Assembly: GCA_943787575.1 (NCBI GenBank)
Contig: CALSMY010000006.1
Coordinates: forward strand, 1-64,000
Source: an uncultured Opitutales bacterium
GTDB taxonomy: Bacteria; Verrucomicrobiota; Verrucomicrobiia; Opitutales; Seribacteraceae
Length of the DNA stretch: 64,000 bases
Direction: 5' to 3'
Part shown: positions 28,009 through 38,116 of the stretch, piece by piece
Position numbering within the stretch: the stretch's first letter is position 1
Layout: every line of letters begins with the position of its first letter
Position numbers and translations under genes: made by a program
Notes under the pieces: model-generated
What the model saw: the letters and a program-made list of their open reading frames with translations, nothing else
Databases searched by the model: none
Told to the model about the DNA's origin: nothing

Positions 28009-28800
28009 ATGTCTTGGTTTGATACACATTGTCATTTGCAAAGTTTCCAAAGAAAGGGCGAACTTGAAACTGTTCTTCAACGGGCAGATGACGCTGGGGT
28101 TAGTAGAATGGTCACGGTGGGGACTTCTCCAGAAGACTGGGCAGATTACCAGGAATTATCGGTAAAATACTGTGGAAGAATAGATTATTCGGTTGGACTA
28201 CACCCAGGATATGTTGATGAAAATTGGGCAGACCAAATTTCGAATCTTCCTACTTTTTGGGAAAGCAACAAAAGCCCGGTTGCCTTGGGTGAAATTGGAT
28301 TGGATTATTTTCGACTCCCCAAAGAACCCGAGCTTGCTGAACAAATTATTAATTGGCAAAAGGAAGCGTTGCGCCAGCAATTGTCATGGGCTCGTGAATT
28401 CGATTGCCCCGTAATCATTCATTCCCGTGCCGCATTTGATGATTGTGTGGAAGAAATTGATCGTTCTGGAGTAAACTGGGAAAGGGTGGTCTTTCATTGT
28501 TTTACTGAAGGTGTCGCTCAGATTAAAAAACTCATTGAGCGTGGAGGCAGGGCATCTTTCACTGGCATTCTCACTTTTCCTAAAAATAATCAATTATGGG
28601 AAGCGGTAAAATACCAAGGCACAGAAAAATTGATGCTGGAAACCGATAGCCCTTACTTGGCCCCAGTTCCCTATCGAGGAAAAAGAAATGAACCCGCTTT
28701 CATTACTAAAGTTGGAGAGTACGCATGCAATTTGTTGAATGTAGGCGCAGTCGACAAAATCTGGGAAAATTCAATGAATTTTTACCAACTTCAAGTTTGA
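28009..28800 (+). CDS. tatD: TatD family metal-dependent deoxyribonuclease
   Basis: The 263-residue TIM-barrel amidohydrolase-type protein has D5-T-H7-C-H9 (metal ligands), [19 protein letters not shown] with the bridging glutamate, [11 protein letters not shown] and [20 protein letters not shown]. All are TatD landmarks in the standard order and length. Family members are magnesium-dependent 3'-5' exonucleases linked to DNA repair and oxidative damage. Most bacteria have several paralogues, so the precise role is not fixed. Confidence 0.92.
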   Translation: MSWFDTHCHLQSFQRKGELETVLQRADDAGVSRMVTVGTSPEDWADYQELSVKYCGRIDYSVGLHPGYVDENWADQISNLPTFWESNKSPVALGEIGLDYFRLPKEPELAEQIINWQKEALRQQLSWAREFDCPVIIHSRAAFDDCVEEIDRSGVNWERVVFHCFTEGVAQIKKLIERGGRASFTGILTFPKNNQLWEAVKYQGTEKLMLETDSPYLAPVPYRGKRNEPAFITKVGEYACNLLNVGAVDKIWENSMNFYQLQV

Positions 28801-28899
28801 CAACTCGAGGTACTTAAATCCTCTTATTAGTTATAAATTTGATTGATTTAAAGATTTTTTCAGTAAACTTACATAATATTTTCAGCCAAATAAAGTTTA

Positions 28900-29526
28900 A
28901 TGGAATCTCCTAATGACGAAGAAGAACTCTCAGAAGTTCAAAAGCGTATACTTGCCAAAAACAAAGTTAGGCAAGAAATAGCTGATCATAAAACAAAGCT
29001 TCGATTACTGAAGAAAAAATACAAAGAAGGTCATAATGTAAGCCGAGATATTGATGGTGCCGAAGGTTACATTGAGGTTCTCAAAAAAGAGCTAATTTCG
29101 ATTCAAGAAGGTAGCCACTCCACCTTTTTGGCTGCCAAAAAAAATATTTCGCCAAAGTTCAATGTTGATACAAAAAAGGGCAAGATTTTATCCAAGATTC
29201 GCACCTTAGCTAAAGAGATCAGAGAGTGTGAAGCCTTTCTGAGCGGTGGGGAGAGAACGCGAGAAGAAAATGAAGGTGTTCGCAAGAAACTGGAGGTGCT
29301 CAAGGTCGATCATGCAGAGGCTCAACAAGAGTTAAAAGCTCTGAGTCAATTTAACCATACCAGGTTTCTTGAAATGAAAGAGGCTCAGCAGGAACTGACT
29401 GAAAATGATGATTTAGCTGTAGAAAATATCCCGGCAGAACCTGAAAAAACTGAAAGCATTGCGCCTGCAGTAAAGCCTAAACCACCTGAGTCCAGGACAG
29501 ACTTTAATCCACCTCCAATGATTTAG
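28900..29526 (+). CDS. Hypothetical coiled-coil protein
   Basis: The 208 residues have no signal peptide or membrane span. Residues 10-165 are charged and heptad-rich (KRILAKNKVRQEIADHKTKL, IRTLAKEIRECEAF, KVDHAEAQQELKAL), predicting long coiled coils broken by a short loop near 90. The C-terminus (about 175-208) is acidic and proline-rich (ENIPAEPEKTE, VKPKPPESRTDFNPPPM). No family is recognised. It stands alone between tatD and the convergent SulP gene. Confidence 0.7.
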   Translation: MESPNDEEELSEVQKRILAKNKVRQEIADHKTKLRLLKKKYKEGHNVSRDIDGAEGYIEVLKKELISIQEGSHSTFLAAKKNISPKFNVDTKKGKILSKIRTLAKEIRECEAFLSGGERTREENEGVRKKLEVLKVDHAEAQQELKALSQFNHTRFLEMKEAQQELTENDDLAVENIPAEPEKTESIAPAVKPKPPESRTDFNPPPMI

Positions 29527-29548
29527 TCTGACTGCCCGAAACCTTACC

Positions 29549-31354
29549 CTAGAATTTCTTTTTTTCGTCTGCTAAGATCGTTACCTTTGCGGTTCCGCCT
29601 TTTACTAATGATTTTGCTCTCCTGATCGCTTTTGCGGTCGATAAAGTTGGGTTACTGGGAACGAAAGGAAAGATATTTCTTCGATTCATCCGAGCAAGAG
29701 CACCCGAATTTTTTAGGATACGTAGACAATCCTTACGAATTTCACAGAGAATGACATGGCAGTCCTTTTCACTTAAATATTCCAAAAGTTCTTCGAGGGC
29801 CAAGACTGAAGTGGCATCCATATGATGGGCATTGAGCATTTTTAGAACTAATACTTTTTGATTTGGATCTTCGCCAACTCTGCGAATTTGTTCATAAAAT
29901 AAATCGGCCGCAGCAAAGAAGAGTTCACCCTCTACATGAACAATGAATACTTCCGGTTCAGCACGTTTGGTAAGTGCTGATGCTTCAGCAAGATCGCCTT
30001 CCTTTGTGTAGCCGTATTCAATCAGTTGAGGCTGGGCAACTTTTCGCAAAAACAAAAGCACAGAGGTGAGAACCCCGGCAAAGATTGCCAATTGAAGAGA
30101 AAAAGCCAGGCCCACCACCAGGGTAACTGCAAAGGCAAAAGCATCGGAACGTGTGGCTCGGGCGACCGTTCTGATTTGTCGGATCTTTACGAGGGAAATA
30201 CCAATAAAAATGACCAGAGTGGCTAAAGAGCAGATTGGAATAAACCGTACGAGATCATTGAGGGCGAACACGCCAATAAAAATGACCAGTCCAGTAATTA
30301 AATTTGCTAGGTTGGTGCGGGCACCGCTTGCCACACTCAAGGTCGAGCGAGTGAGAGATCCAGATGCAGGCATTCCAGAAAAGAGAGAACAGCCGAGGTT
30401 TCCCATGCCGATGGCAAAAGTTTCCTGGTTTGAATCAATTCGACCTCCAGCACGGGCAGAAAGAGACTTACCGATGGATAATCCTTCGAGCAAGCAAAGC
30501 AGGCAAACAGCTAGAGAGGTTGAGAGAATGAGGGGACCGTGCTCCATCAGTAAATCTAAGCTGGGTAGCACCAACAAATCTTTACCAATTGAAAAATTTT
30601 CTAATCGTATGATCGAAAAACCGGCATTTTCCATATAGTGCCCAGCGACGGAGGCGGCAATAAGGGCACCGGCTACACTTGGAAGAGCAGGGGATCGAAG
30701 CTGAATTAAAAGATAAACTGCAGCAGTGAATGCACTTAGAATGATGGCTGGCCAAGCGATTAAATCCAAATGGGTAATAAGGAAAAAAAGAATGCCCAAA
30801 AATGTTGAAGGGGGCGTATCTTCGCTTGTCGAGATTCCCATAACATGTCGACCTTGATTGGCGATGATAAGGCAAGCCGCAGCAGTAATGTAACCAGTAA
30901 TCACTGTACGGGAAACAAATTGAACGATGAAAGAGATTCGGAAGAGGCTGGCTAAAACCAGAAAGAGTCCGGAAGTGAATAAAATCACTGGAAGTAGGAG
31001 TAAGGCGGAAGAGTTGGCTAGACCATTAGTTCCAATTAGGCCAACGCTTGCAAACGCTCCAAACAAGAGCACAGCAGTTGCATTGGTTGGCCCCAAGGTA
31101 ATAAACCTGCCCCCGCCAAAGATTCCCCCGATCAAGGCGGCAACTGCGGATCCCAATAAACCATAATGAATGGGAAGTCCGGCAACCAAAGCATAAGCCA
31201 TACCCTGGGGAATCGCCAAGAGGGCAACATTAATACCCGCTTTTAAATCATTGAACGAAGGGTTCGAAAAAAGCCCCCTTCTAATTCCCGGAATTTTGGG
31301 AATGAATAGATTTTGTAATGGGGTAAACTTTTGCCTCTGCATATTGTCTTCCAA
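29549..31354 (-). CDS. SulP family anion transporter with C-terminal STAS domain
   Basis: The 601-residue protein has the SulP signature near the N-terminus (NVALLAIPQGMAYALVAGLP then GLLGSAVAALIGGIFGG), about 10-12 hydrophobic helices to residue 430, and the segment CSLFSGMPASGSLTRSTLS typical of the family. Residues 470-580 form a STAS domain (VHVEGELFFAAADLFYEQI ... LNAHHMDATSVLALEELLEYL). Members carry sulfate, bicarbonate, or other oxyanions at the inner membrane. The substrate is not predictable; no sulfate-assimilation or carbonic anhydrase gene is adjacent. Confidence 0.92.
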   Translation of the reverse strand: MEDNMQRQKFTPLQNLFIPKIPGIRRGLFSNPSFNDLKAGINVALLAIPQGMAYALVAGLPIHYGLLGSAVAALIGGIFGGGRFITLGPTNATAVLLFGAFASVGLIGTNGLANSSALLLLPVILFTSGLFLVLASLFRISFIVQFVSRTVITGYITAAACLIIANQGRHVMGISTSEDTPPSTFLGILFFLITHLDLIAWPAIILSAFTAAVYLLIQLRSPALPSVAGALIAASVAGHYMENAGFSIIRLENFSIGKDLLVLPSLDLLMEHGPLILSTSLAVCLLCLLEGLSIGKSLSARAGGRIDSNQETFAIGMGNLGCSLFSGMPASGSLTRSTLSVASGARTNLANLITGLVIFIGVFALNDLVRFIPICSLATLVIFIGISLVKIRQIRTVARATRSDAFAFAVTLVVGLAFSLQLAIFAGVLTSVLLFLRKVAQPQLIEYGYTKEGDLAEASALTKRAEPEVFIVHVEGELFFAAADLFYEQIRRVGEDPNQKVLVLKMLNAHHMDATSVLALEELLEYLSEKDCHVILCEIRKDCLRILKNSGALARMNRRNIFPFVPSNPTLSTAKAIRRAKSLVKGGTAKVTILADEKKKF

Positions 31355-31384
31355 GTAATTTTAATGGGACAGCCTCGACGATCC

Positions 31385-32539
31385 TTATTCAGGAGTGCGG
31401 TAAAGGGTGTAGGAAGATTTACAGGCAATCCATCTTAGGGTTTCATCTTCATAATCTTTGTGAAGGTTCGATGCCAAGTCTTTGATTTGTTGGAACCGCC
31501 TGATGTTTTCACTCTGTGAAAGAGCTAACTTTGCTTCTGATAAATGATCAAAAATAGTCTTTTGCAGGGCTTTTTTTCTGAGCAAAAGTTCAGAAACAGT
31601 CTTTTTAAGGTGGTCAATAGCAGTGACTACTTGCTTTTCTAGGTCTTGGCTGGTGGCAAGAATGTTTTTTTCGACTTCTTCGCGGGTAAACTTATTGAGG
31701 GTTTGATCGAGTCGCATGGACTTTAATTGTTCAAGAATATTGCCAAGTTGAGAAACCTGCCCGAAATCGCGAATAGGGGTAATGTGCAAATACTCCACAG
31801 GATCAAGCTTATCTCGGTGAATTGCTTCAATCTTTACCAAGTGGTTTTTGTGTAAATTTACTTCATCTTCCACTTGCATGATTTCAGAACGAATGGCCAT
31901 CACTTCAACACTTTCTTCTGGTGATCCTGCTGTTTCTTCCTGGATCTTTACTTTCAGTTCTTCCATTTGGCTTTGAAGTTCCTGATGTTTTTTAAACTTT
32001 TCGCTCAAGCTAAGTGGAAGGGGGGATTCGATAGTCTCGGAATGAATTAATTGATTGTAAGTGCGTATCATCATTTCAGATAATAATGCAGCGGATCGAC
32101 TGGAATGTCCTTTGCAAACCACTTCTAATGAATTTTGGGATCTTGGCCGGACCGAAATAAGCGAGGTTAAGATTTGTCGTTCATTGTCATCTAAAAGTTC
32201 GCTAGTAAAAGGGCTGAAGATTAATTCTTTGGCAACAGGGCTTTTTTCCAAATCTGTACATATAGTGTTGATTAACCCTGCTGACTCCAACGCTTCTTCA
32301 TGAAGTAATAGAGCATAGGGTTCGGCAATGCCCGACTCTAGGGTTAAAGAGACTTCGGCCCATGTAGTGGAGTTGGGCACTGATGGCTCTTCGACATTTA
32401 CTTTAGAAGTTTCGATGGACTGATTAGATAATGCAAGCAGGGAGGATTTAGACCTTTCTTCGATTTCGTCCATAAATGAGGCATAAAAAAACACAGCTAC
32501 ACTTATGATGATTAATGCGATACAATGCCATGTTTGCAT
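31385..32539 (-). CDS. Membrane-anchored coiled-coil protein, Wzz/GumC-like periplasmic architecture
   Basis: The 384-residue protein has an N-terminal transmembrane segment (about residues 5-21, CIALIIISVAVFFYASF), then a mixed domain to 170. Long coiled coils follow (175-260 and 280-370, with KFKKHQELQSQMEELKVKI). The early region (AVAKELIFSPFTSELL-like, SRSAALLSEMMIRTYNQLIH) resembles the periplasmic part of polysaccharide co-polymerases of the Wzz/GumC kind, but the usual second transmembrane helix is absent. It is divergent from the ECF sigma gene with only 26 bases between them, so its promoter must overlap that gene. Confidence 0.65.
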   Translation of the reverse strand: MQTWHCIALIIISVAVFFYASFMDEIEERSKSSLLALSNQSIETSKVNVEEPSVPNSTTWAEVSLTLESGIAEPYALLLHEEALESAGLINTICTDLEKSPVAKELIFSPFTSELLDDNERQILTSLISVRPRSQNSLEVVCKGHSSRSAALLSEMMIRTYNQLIHSETIESPLPLSLSEKFKKHQELQSQMEELKVKIQEETAGSPEESVEVMAIRSEIMQVEDEVNLHKNHLVKIEAIHRDKLDPVEYLHITPIRDFGQVSQLGNILEQLKSMRLDQTLNKFTREEVEKNILATSQDLEKQVVTAIDHLKKTVSELLLRKKALQKTIFDHLSEAKLALSQSENIRRFQQIKDLASNLHKDYEDETLRWIACKSSYTLYRTPE

Positions 32540-32565
32540 GATACATTATCAAAACTAAGAAAAGG

Positions 32566-33174
32566 TTGAAAGGCAACCCCGTGGTTCAGGACTTTTCTAT
32601 CGTCATTGACGTTGGCTTAAAACCACATTCCTTTAGGTTTGTGTCTGAAAACTCCGTTTCTTTTGAATTTTCTCAAAACCTTGTTGGGATCCAAAGAAAC
32701 CTCTATGCATTTATCTTAAGCTTACTTCCCAATCGAAGCGATGCAGAGGATGTTCTTCAGGAAACCAATTTAATCCTCTGTAAAAAGTCACAGGAATATA
32801 ACCCCGATGGTAATTTCCGTTCTTGGGCTTTTAATATTGCAAGGTATCAAGTGCTTGCCCACCTCACGAAGAAGCGAAGGAGCAAAGTTTGCTTTAGTAA
32901 TGAATTGACTGAGGCTCTGGCTAGCGAGGATTTTGATATTCAAAGGTATCAACTTACCCAAAAAGCCTTACAGATTTGTTATGACCTATTGCCCGATCAT
33001 ATGAGAGATATTGCCAAGATGAGATTTAAAGAAGATGCACCTATGAAAGAAATTTGCAAAATCCTAAACCGTCCAATCGGAGCGATCTCAGGAACTCTTT
33101 TTCGTATCCGCCAAAACCTTATTAAATGCGTTCAATTGAAGATTCCTCAACTTGAAATCGAGGAAGAATCCTGA
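32566..33174 (+). CDS. ECF RNA polymerase sigma factor, Rhodopirellula/Verrucomicrobium type
   Basis: The 202-residue protein has sigma region 2 (RNLYAFILSLLPNRSDAEDV then LQETNLILCKKSQEYNPDGN, with FRSWAFNIARYQVLAHL) and region 4 (LLPDHMRDIAKMRFKEDAP ... IGAISGTLFRIRQNLIKCV). The start may be TTG 32566 or GTG 32581, and neither has a clear ribosome-binding site. The following gene, 58 bases on, encodes a single-span protein with a LamG-like outer part, the standard anti-sigma partner for this sigma subfamily in Planctomycetes and Verrucomicrobia. Target promoters are unknown; the PQQ-propeller genes just downstream are candidates. Confidence 0.88.
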   Translation: MKGNPVVQDFSIVIDVGLKPHSFRFVSENSVSFEFSQNLVGIQRNLYAFILSLLPNRSDAEDVLQETNLILCKKSQEYNPDGNFRSWAFNIARYQVLAHLTKKRRSKVCFSNELTEALASEDFDIQRYQLTQKALQICYDLLPDHMRDIAKMRFKEDAPMKEICKILNRPIGAISGTLFRIRQNLIKCVQLKIPQLEIEEES

Positions 33175-33232
33175 AAAATTTAAATTTTCGGTATCATTTT
33201 GTGAATAAGTGCTAATTAAGCATAGATTCAAC

Positions 33233-34318
33233 ATGAATACACCAACAACAGATGATCAACTAGTTCGCTTAACAAGCAAACTGTTGGATGGAATGATTTC
33301 CGACGAAGAACATTTACATTTAAATAAAATGTTAATGAGTTCTCGCAGTAATCGATTACGTTATTTGGAGCTCGTTCGCATCGAATCTCTTTTGCACTGG
33401 GAGCCAAGTGGTTTGGACCTGCCAGAGCGTGTGGAAAAATCATCTAAACTGATTTCTTTTCCTTTGTTTGCCTGGGTTGGTTCAATGGCAGCAACTCTGG
33501 TTGCTATGATTGGCATTTGGTGGGCATTTCGCTCATCTTCAGACAATAAATCTCAATTTGCCGAAATTCATCAGCAATCTGTTTTTTTTGACGAGGTAAA
33601 CCCTGCCAAGCTTGCTAATTCTTCATTCAATCCCAACCACCGAGTCTTAGGTAAACAGGACTCATCCAAACCCTTTAGCGAATTGAGTATCCGCCCATCT
33701 GCTCACGAGCATGCAAGAGAGGGAATGGAAATTTTGCGTTCGAACGATCGCACAGCCCACGGTGGGGCATTCGAATTGCACGGCTTAGTTAAAAGGTGGA
33801 ATCGTCAACCTTATCTTCACATACCTTCCGAGAAGGGAGTTCTGCCGGCATCGGGTTCAAAAATGTTAAGTTTTGAAAAGATGTCGATCAATGTGGAATC
33901 TCAAATCGCTCATGTTGAAGAAACTGTACAGGTTTTGGATGTTCGCGAAGCACTTAAAAACAACGGGGGGACAACGGCCCGTATATTTGCTGCAGTCAAA
34001 TTTAACCAGAGCTTTGGAGCAACCCAGGAAGGAGCGGAATTTGGTCTTACATTACAGGCATTTAAAGACAGAGGAAATCTTAGCGAACAGTCTCTGGCGA
34101 GAGTTGAAAAAAACTTACCTTCCGACCGAGACCCCAGTACATGGAATGAATTAAGTTCTGAATTCGAAATTCCGGCAAACGCCGATTACATAGTTGTCTC
34201 CTTAAGTGCCAAGAAATATGGACCAGATTCTCTACTTGCAAATACCAGCAGTTATTATTCAGACGATCTGGAATTATCTCTTTTACTTGGCGATCAATCA
34301 GTAATCGGACCTATCTAA
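33233..34318 (+). CDS. Probable membrane anti-sigma factor with extracytoplasmic domain
   Basis: ATG 33233 (MNTPTTDDQLVRLTSKLLDG) is preferred over an upstream in-frame codon at 33209, since it gives the conserved cytoplasmic helix (LLDGMISDEEHLHLNKML ... NRLRYLELVRIESLLHWE) found in FecR-like partners of this sigma class. A transmembrane helix follows at about 82-103 (PLFAWVGSMAATLVAMIGIW). Residues 170-361 are strand-rich and resemble a lectin-like sandwich (FELHGLVKRWNRQPYLHIP, YIVVSLSAKKYGPDSL). It likely senses an envelope signal and holds the sigma factor. No FecR motif is certain. Confidence 0.72.
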   Translation: MNTPTTDDQLVRLTSKLLDGMISDEEHLHLNKMLMSSRSNRLRYLELVRIESLLHWEPSGLDLPERVEKSSKLISFPLFAWVGSMAATLVAMIGIWWAFRSSSDNKSQFAEIHQQSVFFDEVNPAKLANSSFNPNHRVLGKQDSSKPFSELSIRPSAHEHAREGMEILRSNDRTAHGGAFELHGLVKRWNRQPYLHIPSEKGVLPASGSKMLSFEKMSINVESQIAHVEETVQVLDVREALKNNGGTTARIFAAVKFNQSFGATQEGAEFGLTLQAFKDRGNLSEQSLARVEKNLPSDRDPSTWNELSSEFEIPANADYIVVSLSAKKYGPDSLLANTSSYYSDDLELSLLLGDQSVIGPI

Positions 34319-34375
34319 GCATAAATTAGAGATTTTCTATCCGGAAAGCTTTTGCTTTTCATAGGTTAGCCAAGA

Positions 34376-34394
34376 TTGACTTTAATGTAGTCAA
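34376..34394. promoter_or_regulatory. Inverted repeat TTGACT/AGTCAA upstream of the first PQQ-propeller gene
   Basis: TTGACT (34376-34381) and AGTCAA (34389-34394) are exact reverse complements with a 7-nt spacer, 18 bases before the ATG at 34412. TTGACT also fits a -35 box, though no good -10 follows at standard spacing. Six bases of symmetry can occur by chance, so this is weak. Confidence 0.25.
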
Positions 34395-34411
34395 GGTCAA
34401 TGAATTGATGG

Positions 34412-35632
34412 ATGAAGTTGTTTTTCGCCTCAGCCCTCCTTTTGTTCATTCTTAATTCTACGCAAGGTTCGGATTGGCCAACTTATGGCGGTCCTGATCG
34501 AAACCATCAATCTCAAGAAAAAACTTTGCGATTGGACTGGGGAAACGAAGAGCCTCAGATCTTGTGGAAGCTTGAAGTCGGGCTGGGCTATTCATCTGTG
34601 GTGGAGGCAAATGGACTTGCTTACACCCAGGGTTACAAAGATAACCGAAATACACTTTATTGCGTGAATTCCCAAAACGGTAAGGTTTTGTGGACGCACA
34701 CATATGAATCTGGACTGGGAGACAAATATTTCCAAGGAGGTACTCGATCCACCCCAACGATTTTTAAGGGTAAGGTTTATTTGCAAGGTCACGAGGGCCC
34801 GTTGTTTTGTTTGGATGCCAACACCGGAAAAGTAATCTGGCAAAGGCATCTAGTTGATGAACTTGATGGAAATTGCCCTACATGGGGATATTCTGGATCA
34901 CCCCTTGTTGTGGAAAATAAAGTCATTGTACAAACTGGGTCATCCGATGGATCTTTGGTTGCCTTGAATGTAACAACAGGAAAGGAAATATGGAGAGGTG
35001 GAACCTCGGAAGCGGGTTATGCCAGCCCCTACCTTCGTGCAAGTAATCCTTCAGAAATTGTAGTGTTCAATCAATATGGTTTATCTTTGCACGATCTGCA
35101 AACAGGCGAGGAAAAAGTTTCCTACCAGCATAAAACCAGGTACGAGGTGAATGCTGCCCAGCCAATGGACCTTGGCGATCAGCTCTTGGTTGCCAGTGGA
35201 TATGGAAAGGGTGCTGCTTTATTAGATCTTAAAAGCTCTCAGCCCAAGGTGCTTTGGGAATCTGACGGGGTGGCTTGCCAAATGGCCAGCTTGATTCATC
35301 TAAATGGATATGCTTATGGGGTCCATGGCCAGACGGGTGCCAATGCAAAACGTGCCACTCTTTTTTGTTTGGAACTCAAAGATGGGCGGAAAGTTTGGGA
35401 AGAGCGCGGTTTTGGTGTGGGCACGGTTATACTAATTGATAAAACCTTGGCTGTGCTGAGTGATCGAGGTGAGCTTGCCTTAGTTAAGGCTTCTTCAAAT
35501 GGCTTTAATGAACTTGTTCGCTTCCATGTTCTTGGAGGTAAAAACAACTGGACTCCTCCGAGCTATGCTAATGGCCGTATGCATTGTAGGTCGAGTTCCG
35601 GGAGTTGGGTATGTTTATCAATGGGAAAGTAA
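34412..35632 (+). CDS. Secreted PQQ-like beta-propeller repeat protein (propeller 1)
   Basis: The 406-residue protein begins with a signal peptide (MKLFFASALLLFILNSTQGS) followed by DWPTYGGPDRNHQS, the usual entry to this family. Propeller blades carry the PQQ-repeat signature of an aromatic or Gly stretch then G-K-V-L/I-W: LYCVNSQNGKVLWTHTYES, LFCLDANTGKVIWQRHL, LVALNVTTGKEIWRGG and LFCLELKDGRKVWEERG. Six or more blades can be counted. Most such proteins are not quinoproteins but scaffolds like BamB, and I see no evidence here for actual PQQ binding. An inverted repeat (TTGACT/AGTCAA, 34376-34394) lies in its leader. Confidence 0.85.
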   Translation: MKLFFASALLLFILNSTQGSDWPTYGGPDRNHQSQEKTLRLDWGNEEPQILWKLEVGLGYSSVVEANGLAYTQGYKDNRNTLYCVNSQNGKVLWTHTYESGLGDKYFQGGTRSTPTIFKGKVYLQGHEGPLFCLDANTGKVIWQRHLVDELDGNCPTWGYSGSPLVVENKVIVQTGSSDGSLVALNVTTGKEIWRGGTSEAGYASPYLRASNPSEIVVFNQYGLSLHDLQTGEEKVSYQHKTRYEVNAAQPMDLGDQLLVASGYGKGAALLDLKSSQPKVLWESDGVACQMASLIHLNGYAYGVHGQTGANAKRATLFCLELKDGRKVWEERGFGVGTVILIDKTLAVLSDRGELALVKASSNGFNELVRFHVLGGKNNWTPPSYANGRMHCRSSSGSWVCLSMGK

Positions 35633-35766
35633 CTAGTTGGTAAATTTCTTTTTAAAAGCGTCATTTAAAAATTTATTGTCCTTCGCTCAAGCAGGTTTGA
35701 CTTAAAAGCTCCCAAGGTTACCAATTTTAGGTCTGCTTAATTTCTATTTTTTCTAAATACTGATTC

Positions 35767-38091
35767 ATGAAATCCCAACTGCATTTTTTCTTAGCTATTG
35801 TTTTGTTGTTCTCGGTAAGCTCATGTATTCGCCTTGGCTCTCCTCAGCAAACCACCATCAAGGCAACGAGTACGGTTCGTTTGGAAAATAAATCGTCTGA
35901 CTGGCTGTTTGCCCGTGGTGAAAAGGGCATGGGAGTTTCTACGGAAACAGGATTGCCCGATGAATTAGCTGGTACACTTCTTTGGACTCATGAAATACAG
36001 GGTGGGGGAGTTCCGGTAGTGGCAGGAGGGAAAGTTTATCAATTTGGATATTATGGCAGCGGAGAACAAGTGGAGGAAAGCCTGACTTGTTTAGATTTGA
36101 AAAGTGGTGAATTGATTTGGGACCAGCGTCGGCAAGATTTTATAAGTGATATTGTTTATGATCGATATGGGGTAGGATCTGCCTGCGTTGATCCCCAATC
36201 TGGAAATGTTTATTTTCAAACCAGCCCGGGTGAACTCCTTGCCTATGCAACCGATGGTTCGCTCTTGTGGGAGCGCTCGTTAATGGAGGAGTTCTCACGA
36301 CTCACTTTTCCAAACGGCCGAACAGGTGGTCCTTGTGTTGATGAAGGATTAGTTATTTTACACGCCATTACTGCAAATTGGGGAACTAATGGACCAGCGA
36401 GGGACAGGTTTTATGCATTCGACAAGGAAAACGGGGATCTTGTTTGGACTTCCACTCCTGGCACCACGCCCAAAGACAGTTCTTTTGCCCCATTGGTTTT
36501 TGAAAACCTAGAAGATGGACGAAGGGTTTTTTACAGCGGTACTGGTTGCGGTCATATAGTCTGTGTCGATGCCAGAACCGGACAGCCTCTTTGGCGTTTT
36601 AAAATGTCTCACGGTGGAGTGAATGCAGGTGTAGTTCTGCATGAAGATTTAGTCATTGCTGTGCACGGCAAGGAAAATATCGATAGTTCTCGTATTGGCA
36701 GGATGGTGGGCATTCGAAAACCGTTCAAGGTGCCTGTACTCGGAGAACCTATTCTGGAACTTGACAGGCAAAATGAAGCTTGGAGAAACGACGAACTTGA
36801 ATCTTTTACCAGTTCACCTGTTATTTATAAGGACCGTGTCTATACCACCGTTAAAACGGGCGAATTATTTTGTAATAATGCACGGAGTGGAGAGACTAAC
36901 TGGACTCTAAAACTTTCGCCGGATCAGATCCATGCAGCCCCTGTATGGGCAGATGGTAAATTATATATTCCGATGTTTGACGGCGAGGTTTCGGTGGTGA
37001 AGGACCTTGGTGTTGAAGCTGAACTCCTAAGCCAATTTGATCTCGGGAGCGCGTGCTTGGCCCCACCGTCAGTGGCTCATGGGAGAATTCTTGTCCAATC
37101 CAAAAAGAAACTTTTTTGTTTTGGACAGGATATAAAAGCAAAACCTTTCAGGAAAAAAGAAGTAGATGAAAGCCCTAGTTCTGGAAAAATTGCTTCTTTG
37201 CAAATCGTACCCTCTGAGTTTGCTTTGCCTGCGGGCAATGAAATTAATTTTCGGGTTTTTGCCTTGGACTCGGCAGGTCACCGGATCAAACAACTTGGTG
37301 ATGGGTTGACTTGGGAAAAGTGGATTCCACCTACAGCTAAAGTTAAGGCGGAATTAGATGGAAACCTTTCAACCACGGGACCAGGTAATTTGATTGCCTC
37401 CCTGCAAGCAAAGCTTTCTGCCGGAGCAATACGAGCTTCCTACCAAGGATTGCATGGAGTTGCCCGGGGGAGAATACTGCCGGTTCTACCTTACGAAGAA
37501 AACTTTGAGGTCGGGTATGAACTTACCCAGCAGGCAAGCGACGGGGTGCCATTTTCTTATCCGCCATTGCCTTGGTTGGGTGCTCGCATGCGTTGGCAAG
37601 TACAGGACCTTGATGGAGAACGCCTAGCGGGAAACACTTTGGACCGTGTGCTTTTCCAAAGAGCGATGAATTTTGTAGGGCACTGGCAGGCGAGTGATTA
37701 TATCGTGGAGATGGACGCCAAGGTGGATGGAAATCGAAGAATAAAGTCCACCATTGGGGTGGTGAATCAAAGGTATATTTTTGCCCTTGTGGGCAATTCA
37801 AACAAACTCGAGGTCGTTTCAAATTACGATCGTTTTCAGAGGTCTGTTCCTTTTCCAATTGAGGCCAACAAATGGTACCGTTTAAAAACTCAAATTGATT
37901 TGCAGGAAAATGGATCAGGGTTAATTAGGGCAAAAGCTTGGCCAAGGGATGAGCCTGAACCCGAAGCTTGGACTTTGGAGGAGTCGCACGCTCAACCCCA
38001 TAAGCGGGGAGCCCCCGGAATATATGCCCTTTCGCCTCAAAGCAAAAAGAAGGTCTACTTCGATAACCTCTCCATTTATCCAAAACCCTGA
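35767..38091 (+). CDS. PQQ-like beta-propeller lipoprotein with C-terminal sandwich domain (propeller 2)
   Basis: This 774-residue protein has a lipoprotein signal ending in VSSC (Cys20). Residues 45-465 form a propeller with blades such as LTCLDLKSGELIWDQR, LLAYATDGSLLWER, FYAFDKENGDLVWTSTP, IVCVDARTGQPLWRF and LFCNNARSGETNWTL. Residues 475-575 resemble an Ig-like domain (EFALPAGNEINFRVFALDSA). Residues 580-774 form a concanavalin-like sandwich (YEENFEVGYELTQQ ... KVYFDNLSIYP) of the kind seen in DUF1080-type sugar-binding proteins. It is probably tethered to the outer membrane and binds or processes a glycan. Function is not known. Confidence 0.83.
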   Translation: MKSQLHFFLAIVLLFSVSSCIRLGSPQQTTIKATSTVRLENKSSDWLFARGEKGMGVSTETGLPDELAGTLLWTHEIQGGGVPVVAGGKVYQFGYYGSGEQVEESLTCLDLKSGELIWDQRRQDFISDIVYDRYGVGSACVDPQSGNVYFQTSPGELLAYATDGSLLWERSLMEEFSRLTFPNGRTGGPCVDEGLVILHAITANWGTNGPARDRFYAFDKENGDLVWTSTPGTTPKDSSFAPLVFENLEDGRRVFYSGTGCGHIVCVDARTGQPLWRFKMSHGGVNAGVVLHEDLVIAVHGKENIDSSRIGRMVGIRKPFKVPVLGEPILELDRQNEAWRNDELESFTSSPVIYKDRVYTTVKTGELFCNNARSGETNWTLKLSPDQIHAAPVWADGKLYIPMFDGEVSVVKDLGVEAELLSQFDLGSACLAPPSVAHGRILVQSKKKLFCFGQDIKAKPFRKKEVDESPSSGKIASLQIVPSEFALPAGNEINFRVFALDSAGHRIKQLGDGLTWEKWIPPTAKVKAELDGNLSTTGPGNLIASLQAKLSAGAIRASYQGLHGVARGRILPVLPYEENFEVGYELTQQASDGVPFSYPPLPWLGARMRWQVQDLDGERLAGNTLDRVLFQRAMNFVGHWQASDYIVEMDAKVDGNRRIKSTIGVVNQRYIFALVGNSNKLEVVSNYDRFQRSVPFPIEANKWYRLKTQIDLQENGSGLIRAKAWPRDEPEPEAWTLEESHAQPHKRGAPGIYALSPQSKKKVYFDNLSIYPKP

Positions 38092-38116
38092 AAATTTTCC
38101 GAACTCTAATTAAGCG